A stretch of 8,565 nt of DNA from positions 1 to 8,565 of the forward strand of contig JASLXP010000625.1 in assembly GCA_030740295.1 (NCBI GenBank), in the 5' to 3' direction. Origin of the DNA: Planctomycetota bacterium (GTDB taxonomy: Bacteria > Planctomycetota > PUPC01 > JACPCR01). This document shows, piece after piece, positions 1 through 7,014 of this stretch (position 1 is its first letter; each line of letters starts with the position of its first letter). Position numbers and translations under genes: made by a program. The notes under the pieces are model-generated. The model was given only the letters and a program-made list of their open reading frames with translations. It made no database searches and had not been told where the DNA came from.

Positions 1-435
1 GCAGCTATCATGAACGCGCTCATTCCTTTCTATACGCTCGAGAAGGGCTTTCCTCCTTTCCAGGAGCAGAGCCAGCTCGCCTACCTCCAGAGTGAAGATT
101 TCATTCGGTTTATACTCATACGGCACGGCAAGGATTCGATAGCGCGGGTTCTCCGTGCGCTGGAGAATGGCGAGAGTCTCGATCAGGGCTTCATGAGGGC
201 CCTCGGTATTGACGTCTTCGAGGAAGAAGCTGTCTGGGCGAATTCGCTGAAGGGCGGGCATCCCTTTCTGAAGCTCGTCTACAACAATTTCACCATCCTT
301 ACGGTGGGCGCCTTGTTGACTGTTGTCGCGTTCGTTTGTTATCGGATGAAACGCCGCAGGATACTCCACCGATTCGATCGGGATGAACAACTGGCCGTGG
401 AAATAAACATAGAGGAATCCGCCGATGAGAATTAA
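1..435 (+). CDS. C-terminal part of a membrane-anchored peptidase-MA-like protein (5' partial)
   Basis: The reading frame is open to the first base of the window, so the ATG at base 10 is probably internal and the gene starts upstream. The visible part has the pattern typical of the end of peptidase-MA-like (gluzincin) domains: an AYLQS segment followed by a hydrophobic helix, an HGKDSIARVLRAL helix, then a LDQGF...ALGI segment and a conserved Trp. The zinc-binding HExxH motif that would prove peptidase activity should lie upstream and is not visible. One transmembrane helix (about bases 289-342) is followed by a basic RMKRRR stretch, which by the positive-inside rule puts the peptidase-like part outside and the short acidic tail in the cytoplasm. 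The stop codon overlaps the start of the next gene, so the two are probably cotranscribed. The family call rests on pattern resemblance only. Confidence 0.62.
   Translation, partial: AAIMNALIPFYTLEKGFPPFQEQSQLAYLQSEDFIRFILIRHGKDSIARVLRALENGESLDQGFMRALGIDVFEEEAVWANSLKGGHPFLKLVYNNFTILTVGALLTVVAFVCYRMKRRRILHRFDRDEQLAVEINIEESADEN
411..416 (+). promoter_or_regulatory. Ribosome binding site of the SGNH hydrolase gene
   Basis: AGAGGA lies 8 bases before the ATG at 425 and is a good Shine-Dalgarno match. It sits inside the coding sequence of the upstream gene and supports 425 as the true start, with translation coupled to the preceding gene. Confidence 0.6.
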
Positions 436-1576
436 TTCAGCTCTGCCTTGCTGCCTGTTCCTAATTGCTTCGAGCCTGATTGGTGAGGCATCAGAAGAAC
501 CGGAAAACCGAATCCGCCTTCGATTGCCGAAGACCATTTACGCGGCAACGGGGATCGAGATGAATGTTTACTTCGCAAATGTTGCGCTGGTCCTGAATCC
601 AGCGAACTACGCATTCGATGTGATCTGCACAAAGGGTGTCCAGCAGGCCGAACGCTGGACCTTTACACCTGCCGAAGGTGAAACGGGCACGTTTCCTTTT
701 CAACTGGATGTGCGCGATGAAACGAACGCGGTGATAGCCCGGGCCAAATCAAAGCTCAGGATCACATCATCTGTCGCAACTCCGGAAAGAGAGGCATCGC
801 TCTTAAGTATTGGCGACAGCCTGACGGCTGGTGGTGGGTACACCCGGCGGCTCCTGCACCTTTCTGAATCGCGAAAACAACTGAAACTCAAGCTCATCGG
901 ATCGAGAGGTTCGGGCCCAAACCGGCACGAAGGCTACGGTGGCTGGACAGCCCAACGGCATGCAACGCTCTACACCGGCCGCGCACGAGAAGGTGAGAAG
1001 AAGGGGATCGGCAGTCCATTCATCTACAAAGCGGGCGATACTCTCGCCCTGGATTTTGCCCGCTACTGCAAAGATACAAATGCAGGCAAGGCCCCGGATT
1101 TCGTGACCCTTCTGCTCGGGTGCAACGACACATTTTCTGCGACAGACGAAACGATCGAATCCCGAATCGACACGATGCTCAAGCACTACGACATTCTCAT
1201 TCAGATGATTCATGGTGTGCGCAAAGACACCAGGATCGGCGCCCTGATCCTTGTGCCTCCCGCGGCTTCGCAGGATGCGTTCGGAGCTAACTACAAAAGC
1301 AGCCAGACTCGCTGGCAATACCGGCGAAACCAGCATCGCGTGATGGAGCGAATGATGAAACATTTTGCCGGGCGGGAGAAGGACAGAGTTTGGCTTGTTC
1401 CCGCCAATATCAATCTCGATTGTGAAAACAATTACCCTCAGCGAGAAGTGGCGCGAAATGCAAACACGGCCTTAAAGGTGGTTCGACAGAGCAACGGCGT
1501 CCATCCAGCCACGGCAGGCTATTACCAGATTGGCGATTCTATTTTCTGCTGGCTCCAGACGATGCTGGCGGAGTGA
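425..1576 (+). CDS. Secreted SGNH/GDSL-type hydrolase with N-terminal beta-sandwich-like domain
   Basis: This is a probable exported esterase or deacetylase of the SGNH superfamily, 383 residues long. Residues 1-22 form a signal peptide with a likely cleavage after GEA. Residues about 30-114 look like a small beta-rich domain, and the hydrolase domain covers about 125-383. Block I is GDSLTAG with the nucleophile Ser132. A block II glycine is likely at Gly159. Block III is GCND (232-235), giving the oxyanion Asn234. The catalytic histidine is His360 in NGVHP, where the usual Asp of DxxH is Asn357. An HEGYGGW segment at 168-174 is also characteristic of some carbohydrate-esterase-like members. 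SGNH proteins of this kind often remove acetyl groups from polysaccharides, but the substrate cannot be read here. The start overlaps the upstream gene by 11 bases and has a good Shine-Dalgarno site. Confidence 0.9.
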   Translation: MRINSALPCCLFLIASSLIGEASEEPENRIRLRLPKTIYAATGIEMNVYFANVALVLNPANYAFDVICTKGVQQAERWTFTPAEGETGTFPFQLDVRDETNAVIARAKSKLRITSSVATPEREASLLSIGDSLTAGGGYTRRLLHLSESRKQLKLKLIGSRGSGPNRHEGYGGWTAQRHATLYTGRAREGEKKGIGSPFIYKAGDTLALDFARYCKDTNAGKAPDFVTLLLGCNDTFSATDETIESRIDTMLKHYDILIQMIHGVRKDTRIGALILVPPAASQDAFGANYKSSQTRWQYRRNQHRVMERMMKHFAGREKDRVWLVPANINLDCENNYPQREVARNANTALKVVRQSNGVHPATAGYYQIGDSIFCWLQTMLAE

Positions 1577-1671
1577 ACTGGCGACTGTTTCTGCTTTCCG
1601 AATAGTTTACTCGTGATTAAACTTTAAATTCTTCGGGTCGTACAGAGACTTATAGAGCCCTCGATCTATCT
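1577..1671 (+). promoter_or_regulatory. Intergenic gap before the giant gene
   Basis: This 95-base, AT-richer gap could hold a promoter for the giant gene. A TATAGA hexamer at 1651-1656 resembles a -10 box, but no convincing -35 box lies 16-18 bases upstream. A six-base inverted repeat is present at 1604-1623. No Shine-Dalgarno site precedes the ATG at 1672. Readthrough from the upstream pair is equally possible. Confidence 0.25.
1604..1623 (+). repeat. Inverted repeat AGTTTA/TAAACT
   Basis: AGTTTA (1604-1609) and TAAACT (1618-1623) are perfect inverted copies separated by 8 bases, 28 bases after the stop of the SGNH gene. The stem is AT-rich and therefore weak. It is followed by TTAAATTCTT rather than a clean T-run, so it could be a weak terminator, an operator, or chance. 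Confidence 0.3.
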
Positions 1672-4600
1672 ATGAATTTCCGAATGATTCTGTTGGCTGG
1701 ATTGGCCGTCTGTTTTTCACCGGCGGTGTTTGCTCAAACGTCGTCACTGTCTCCCGCGGTGACGGCGCAGAACCTCGATCCGGATACCAGCGGTACGTTC
1801 AGTGAGAAGGGATTCAAACCGTCTCTTCCCAGTACAATTCTCGCCGCTCTCGATCCGGCAAGGAAAGGAAGAGCGTGGTCGGCCGGGGGGCCGCCGAACT
1901 GGCAGATGCGGCCGTTTCACTTTCGGTTGGCTTTTCAGAAACCAGTGGCCATAGGGACCATGCTGGCCACGGTCAACCGCCAGTATCACAAGGAACCGAA
2001 GTTCAGGTTTTTGAAACCGGGCACGGCCTATCCGGGCGACCCGAGCAAGGACTCGGACTGGGAAACCATCCCGGCCAAATTGTGGACGGGCTACTACACC
2101 TACACTTTTCCGGCCGGCTTCAAGACGCGGGCGATGCTCTATTCGGAAAAGCGTTATCTTGGGCCTTCGAACGTGAACCAATGGCACCTGTTCAAGAGAC
2201 GGTTGTTCAACATGACGCCTTTCTGCATGGGGCAGGGGCAGCAATCATCGGGGGCCTGGTGGCCGATGGATGTGCCGCAGGGCCGCTCATGGCACGGGGC
2301 AGGAACGATTGGCGAGGAACAGTCCATCCGCCGTTCACCGGTGACTAAGCTCGATCCGTCCTGGTTCATCCTGTCGCGGGAGGAAGGGCTGCGGCCGGTA
2401 GCGATGCGCTTCCGGGCAAACATCACGGATTACCGGCTTTACGCGCTCACACGGGATCATCCCAATCCCGCGCTCGCTCCGGATTCCGATTGGGATCGGC
2501 TCGACACCACGATGATTCTCGAGACACCGTTCATCAAGGGGCGGACCCATGCAAACGTCCGGCTGTTCACCATCGATGAAGAAGTGGAGACGAAGGCGTT
2601 GAAGATGATGCTCCGTGAAACGCACGTGCCGCTCGGAAAAGTCGCGGCCATCGAGGAATGGACTGTCTGGGAGGATTTGAAGGACGCGCCCGTTCCACAG
2701 CCGATGAAGAAATCCCCGCCGCCGCCGATGGAGCTTGAATTCGACATGGATATCGACGGCGAGGTCGCATGCGTGGTCGATAACCTCGATGGCACGCGGC
2801 GACGCAACATCATCGCGCAGGTCGAAAAGACCGCGGGCAAGCACACCGTCACCTGGGATCTGAAGGGCGAGGATTTCCGTTACGTGGATGTGGGGAAATA
2901 CATTTTCCGCGGCATTTACGCGCCGCTGCTCGAGCTCCATTACGAGCACACTTATTATCCGAACGTGGAAAATCATTCCCCGGAAGGCCGGCCCTGGGAC
3001 GGGCGGCCCCAGGATGGCTGGCTGGGCAACCACGCGAATTTCACCGGCATCTGCGCTGTGGGCAACCGGCTCTATTGCGGCTCGGGCGGCACGGAAGGCG
3101 GGCATGCAACGCTTGAATCCACCCTCAGCGGACAGAAGGTGCGCGGCTGGGGTTTCGGCGTCAGCCATATGTTTTCCGATGACAAATCGCTCTTCATGTG
3201 GCAGGGCAGCAGCATCGGCCGGATCGAACCGGAGACGGGCAAGGTGGATCGCAAGCGTCTGTCTTTTGATGGCAGCCGCGGCAGCCTCACCGGCATGACC
3301 GCGAAGGACGGCAAGATCTATCTCAACTTTCACGGCATCACGCCCTACTTCAATCGCTCGATTGGTTACGGCGATGTGGATACTTCGGCCTGCCTGCCGA
3401 AGCTGCCTACCAAGTCAAATCCGCCGACTCGCGAACACATCCTGCCGGCCAATCCCCGTGACGATTTCCTCCGCCTGTTCCGGGTCCATGGCAAACCGGC
3501 CGGGCTGCCGTATCCCGGCAATATCTACAGGATTCCATCGACGGACTGGCACAGCCCGCGGCAATACACCGTGCTCGCATTCAAGAAACCCGTGCCCATC
3601 GGCAGCGTCGTTTTCCCGCGCCAGCGCACTGAGGATTACACGATGGCGATCAGCACGCTGAAGCCGGGCGCCACACTCCCGCCCAACCCGCGCAAGCAGG
3701 AAGATTGGATTCCGTTTGAAGACGAAGGAGATCAGAACGACTGGGAAGTCCTCGCCGCGCCACCGAACACGATGACCCAGGCCCTGCGTCTATCGTTCAC
3801 GAAGGAAGGTATTGACGATCTCGCAGATGTGTTCGAGGAGGCAACAGACGACCCCGATGCGCTCAACGCGAATCTGGAGGGGGACGGCGAAGATGTTGAC
3901 CTTTTTTCCGGCAAGGGTTGGAAGGGCGAGCTCGATGGCATGCAGATCCTCCGCCGGCGTTTCAAGAATCACTTTGCGAGCGCGACCATTCGCGTGAGCT
4001 CCGGGGAGGCCGATCCCAAGACCGGCGAGTGGCACGCAAAACGCACCGAATTCATCACCGAAGAGATGCCCGCAGTCTACGCGCTCGAATGGAAGGAGCC
4101 GCAGCCGCTCATCGGGCTTTGCCTCAAGGAAATCGATGGAATGTTCACCAAGGTGGATATCTACACCGGCCCTGATGACAAACCCATCGACATTCACGAA
4201 CCCCTCGGAAACAACTGGCAACAGATGGTGCGCTACAGGCAGGAGGTCCGCAGTGGCGGCATCAATTCGCTCAGCTCGAATCCATTCGCCCGCTACCTCG
4301 AAGGCTTCGTCAATTTCGGCCGCGTGCGAGAAACCAGAGCTGTCCGGCTGCGCATCACCAGGCAGTGGACATTCCGCGTTGGGCGCCGCACTGACCAGGG
4401 CGGCGGATCGGTCAACCATCGCCGGGCCGGCGTTTACGGGGTGGCCCCGCTCGAATACATCGGCGGCGAGCCCGATACCAACCAGAAGCTCATCCAGCGC
4501 CTCGCCACCTACGACTGGGAAACGAAGAAACTCGACAGAGAAATTCCGTCGCCCATCCACTCTTGGATTGAATTCAATCCTGTCGATGGCCACCTCTACG

Positions 4601-6963
4601 GCATTGTCGATCAGGGCGTGGCGAAGATTGACTTTTCCGGTGATGAAGCCAGGCCGGAGTTTTTCGTCAACAGCGGAGTCAAATCCCCACACCGGATAGA
4701 TTTTGACAGCAAAGGGAACCTCTACCTTTACGATCACGCGGCAGATCGCCGCCAGGTGTACGTGTACGACCGCAGTGGAAAGATGACGCACACCATTGGC
4801 AAGCGCGGATTCCCGAAACCCGGCAAGTGGGATTCGTCATACATCGTTGACGCCTTCGCGATGACCGTGGGCGGTGACAACATTTACTTCAATTACGGAT
4901 ACGACAACCCGCGGCGCACGATCCATTTCAAGACCGACGGCACGTTCGTCAATGATTTCCTCGGCAACACCTACTACGGCGGCGGCGGCACGCTCGACCG
5001 CTACGACAGTACCAAAGCGTTTTACATGGACATGGTCTTTCATATCGACCGTGAGAAAAACCGCTCGCAGATCGTTGGCATGCGGGAATTCGATCTCAGC
5101 GCCACCTCCATGTGGGGACGCCCGCACCGCATTGACATGGTGGCCATCAAGGCCAACGGCAACAAATACCTGGTCAACATCCCACTCTCACACCAGAACA
5201 AGATGCCGACCGGTTTCGTTTACCAGTACGACGATGTGAACTATCGCCACCGCTTGGTCGCCGCGGTCGGCTCGTGCGGCGGCGGCTACTTTTTTGCCAA
5301 TCCTGAATTCATCGAGCTTCTCGGCGGCAAAACGCCAACCAGTTTCAAATACATCTTCGCCGATCGCAATGGCGACGGGAAGATGCAGACCAACGAGGTC
5401 GAGATCACGCCCATCCGTGCCGGCCAGGGCTGTAGCCTCGGCCGCTTCGACAAACAGATGGGCATCATGGGCGGCACGCTGCGCTACGAAGTGAAGGAGT
5501 TTCTCAAGGATGGCACACCGATATATCACGAAGTGCCGGTCAAAGCGCCTGGCGGATTCTACCGCTTCAACAACGGCAACATGTTCAAGTACGCGGGGGA
5601 TTCACTGCATTTCAAAGGTTACAACCTGATGTCGGATCCGGCAGGCAAACCTGTGTGGACTTACTTCGCGCTTTCCTTCGACGTGTCAGGACTTTTCATC
5701 CCGGGTTGGAGTCCAGGTCTGGTCGCGAACGAATTCGCGATCATCGGCCACGAAGTCGAAGAGCGAGGCGACCTGGGCGAGTTTTTTGTCATCCACTCGA
5801 ACACCGGCATGTGGAATCTCTGGACCGTCGACGGCCTTCTGGCCGGGCGAGTAACGCGCCACACGGGCGACCCCAAGCGCCGCGGCTTTGGCGCGGAATA
5901 CAAACCCGGCACACGCATGGACGGCCTTACCGCCAGCCAGGAACACTTCCACGGATTCTTCTGCAAAACCGAAGATGACGGCAAATACCGCATCGTCATC
6001 GGCGGTGACCACGCCAGTATCATCGAAGTGCGGGGCCTTGATAAATTCAAACGCTTCAAGAAGGAAATCGAGATAACTCCCGCAGTGATCGAAAAAACCC
6101 AGAAGTGGGAAGCGGCCAACATGCGGCAGAATATCTTCTCCCGCTCGCCCACCCTGGAGTGCTACTTTGCCACTCCAATCATCAACGGCGCGATCCAGGC
6201 CAGAGAGTGGCCGGGCGAGTTCAAAAGGATCGGCCGGATCGGGGAATTCAACGCCGCCTACAACACCAGACATCTCTTCCTCTGCTGGAAGACCCTCCGA
6301 CAGGGCCCATTCAAGAACGGAGGCGATGATTATCGCCGCTTCTTCAAGACCGGCGGAGCGGTCGACATCAAACTGCAAACTGACCCTCGAGCCGAGCCCG
6401 CGCGCACCGAGCCCGCTAAAGGCGACATTCGCATCCTATTAACCGTGACCAAGGGCCCAAAGAACCCACACGGCAAACAGACCTGGAAACCACGGGCCGT
6501 CCTCTACCAGCCCGTCGCCCCGGGCACGCCCGCCGATCAGAAATGGGAGACCTCTACGTTCGCAGGCGGCACTGCAAAATTCGATCGAGTCGTGGAACTG
6601 CCCAACATAAGGATGCGATCTACAGGCGGCACCAGCTACATTGTCGAAGCCGCCATCCCACTGCCAACGCTCGGCATCCGCCCCAAAGAGGGACTTGCCC
6701 TCAAGTGCGACGCCGGCATCCTCGCCACCGAAGAAGGCTACAAAACCATCGAGCGCACGTACTGGGTCAACCGCATGGCCGTCGGTACGACAGACGAGCC
6801 CACCGAAGCCCGCCTGCATCCCGACCGGTGGGGTTACATCCGCTTCCAGGGCATCCCGAAATCAAAGGATGAGAAACTGATGAAGCTCGACCAGGATGAT
6901 ACGGAGGACGAAGGAAAGGATGTCGAGGACCTGGTGGACGATCTGGAGAACGAATTGGATTAG
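1672..6963 (+). CDS. Giant secreted mosaic protein (discoidin-like, FlgD-like, propeller-like and CBM9-like domains)
   Basis: This 1,763-residue exported protein has no function I can name. Residues 1-21 are a signal peptide, cleaved after VFA. Met5 is a possible alternative start, since neither ATG has a Shine-Dalgarno site. A discoidin-like module (about 86-185) contains LAFQKPVAIG and a DSDW motif, and related copies occur at about 635-770 and 800-900. A proline-rich spot (349-352) leads into a FlgD-like Ig domain (about 352-424, with AGKHTVTWDL). Propeller-like strands follow at about 453-560 and 940-1100, including an NHL-type blade around 1003-1045. DRNGDGKMQTNE (1231-1242) matches an EF-hand-type calcium loop. 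The C-terminal region, about 1495-1728, resembles CBM9/DOMON-like carbohydrate-binding domains. The last 24 residues are strongly acidic. No catalytic motif or sorting signal was seen. A surface or periplasmic glycan-binding role is inferred from the modules and the neighbouring esterase. Confidence 0.88.
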   Translation: MNFRMILLAGLAVCFSPAVFAQTSSLSPAVTAQNLDPDTSGTFSEKGFKPSLPSTILAALDPARKGRAWSAGGPPNWQMRPFHFRLAFQKPVAIGTMLATVNRQYHKEPKFRFLKPGTAYPGDPSKDSDWETIPAKLWTGYYTYTFPAGFKTRAMLYSEKRYLGPSNVNQWHLFKRRLFNMTPFCMGQGQQSSGAWWPMDVPQGRSWHGAGTIGEEQSIRRSPVTKLDPSWFILSREEGLRPVAMRFRANITDYRLYALTRDHPNPALAPDSDWDRLDTTMILETPFIKGRTHANVRLFTIDEEVETKALKMMLRETHVPLGKVAAIEEWTVWEDLKDAPVPQPMKKSPPPPMELEFDMDIDGEVACVVDNLDGTRRRNIIAQVEKTAGKHTVTWDLKGEDFRYVDVGKYIFRGIYAPLLELHYEHTYYPNVENHSPEGRPWDGRPQDGWLGNHANFTGICAVGNRLYCGSGGTEGGHATLESTLSGQKVRGWGFGVSHMFSDDKSLFMWQGSSIGRIEPETGKVDRKRLSFDGSRGSLTGMTAKDGKIYLNFHGITPYFNRSIGYGDVDTSACLPKLPTKSNPPTREHILPANPRDDFLRLFRVHGKPAGLPYPGNIYRIPSTDWHSPRQYTVLAFKKPVPIGSVVFPRQRTEDYTMAISTLKPGATLPPNPRKQEDWIPFEDEGDQNDWEVLAAPPNTMTQALRLSFTKEGIDDLADVFEEATDDPDALNANLEGDGEDVDLFSGKGWKGELDGMQILRRRFKNHFASATIRVSSGEADPKTGEWHAKRTEFITEEMPAVYALEWKEPQPLIGLCLKEIDGMFTKVDIYTGPDDKPIDIHEPLGNNWQQMVRYRQEVRSGGINSLSSNPFARYLEGFVNFGRVRETRAVRLRITRQWTFRVGRRTDQGGGSVNHRRAGVYGVAPLEYIGGEPDTNQKLIQRLATYDWETKKLDREIPSPIHSWIEFNPVDGHLYGIVDQGVAKIDFSGDEARPEFFVNSGVKSPHRIDFDSKGNLYLYDHAADRRQVYVYDRSGKMTHTIGKRGFPKPGKWDSSYIVDAFAMTVGGDNIYFNYGYDNPRRTIHFKTDGTFVNDFLGNTYYGGGGTLDRYDSTKAFYMDMVFHIDREKNRSQIVGMREFDLSATSMWGRPHRIDMVAIKANGNKYLVNIPLSHQNKMPTGFVYQYDDVNYRHRLVAAVGSCGGGYFFANPEFIELLGGKTPTSFKYIFADRNGDGKMQTNEVEITPIRAGQGCSLGRFDKQMGIMGGTLRYEVKEFLKDGTPIYHEVPVKAPGGFYRFNNGNMFKYAGDSLHFKGYNLMSDPAGKPVWTYFALSFDVSGLFIPGWSPGLVANEFAIIGHEVEERGDLGEFFVIHSNTGMWNLWTVDGLLAGRVTRHTGDPKRRGFGAEYKPGTRMDGLTASQEHFHGFFCKTEDDGKYRIVIGGDHASIIEVRGLDKFKRFKKEIEITPAVIEKTQKWEAANMRQNIFSRSPTLECYFATPIINGAIQAREWPGEFKRIGRIGEFNAAYNTRHLFLCWKTLRQGPFKNGGDDYRRFFKTGGAVDIKLQTDPRAEPARTEPAKGDIRILLTVTKGPKNPHGKQTWKPRAVLYQPVAPGTPADQKWETSTFAGGTAKFDRVVELPNIRMRSTGGTSYIVEAAIPLPTLGIRPKEGLALKCDAGILATEEGYKTIERTYWVNRMAVGTTDEPTEARLHPDRWGYIRFQGIPKSKDEKLMKLDQDDTEDEGKDVEDLVDDLENELD

Positions 6964-7014
6964 AGATCCGATCAGTCGCGATGAGTTTCTGTTTGGACGA
7001 CGCCAAACGCCTGT
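6964..7014. other. Convergent intergenic gap
   Basis: These 51 bases separate the stop codons of two genes that face each other. Apart from the small inverted repeat at 6991-7008, nothing else is seen here. Confidence 0.6.
6991..7008. terminator. Possible bidirectional hairpin between convergent genes
   Basis: GTTTGG and CCAAAC are perfect inverted copies around a six-base loop (ACGACG), with one more possible G-U pair at the base. The position between two converging stop codons fits a shared terminator. The stem is short and neither side has a T-run, so a classical intrinsic terminator is not shown. Confidence 0.3.

Noticed and set aside
803..1363. Minus-strand open frame of 186 codons opposite the SGNH hydrolase
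   Set aside because: It lies opposite the GDSL and GxND motifs, which prove the plus-strand frame, and has no features of its own.
1651..1656. TATAGA as a promoter -10 box for the giant gene
   Set aside because: No acceptable -35 hexamer lies at the right distance, so it is mentioned only in the gap description and not called as a promoter.
2335..3333. Open frame of 332 codons on the minus strand inside the giant gene
   Set aside because: It is antisense to a better-supported gene, has no recognisable domain, and shows the Ala/Arg/Val/Glu-rich composition of a shadow frame in GC-rich DNA.
3574..4500. Possibility that the giant gene is an assembly fusion of two genes
   Set aside because: The frame is continuous for 1,763 codons with propeller-like motifs on both sides of the repeated region, and no second signal peptide or start context lies inside.
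4136..4699. Plus-strand open frame of 187 codons in a second frame
   Set aside because: Its Ser/Arg/Pro-rich, low-information translation is typical of an out-of-frame reading of the giant gene.
3790..4791. Open frame of 333 codons on the minus strand inside the giant gene
   Set aside because: It is antisense to conserved-looking discoidin-like and propeller-like segments, with no motif, signal peptide or start context.
5686..6378. Minus-strand open frame of 230 codons
   Set aside because: It is a shadow of the C-terminal half of the giant gene and has no recognisable domain.
6385..6423. Short repeat of EPA(R/K) codons
   Set aside because: It is two copies in a low-complexity linker within the CBM9-like domain, too short to be a meaningful repeat.
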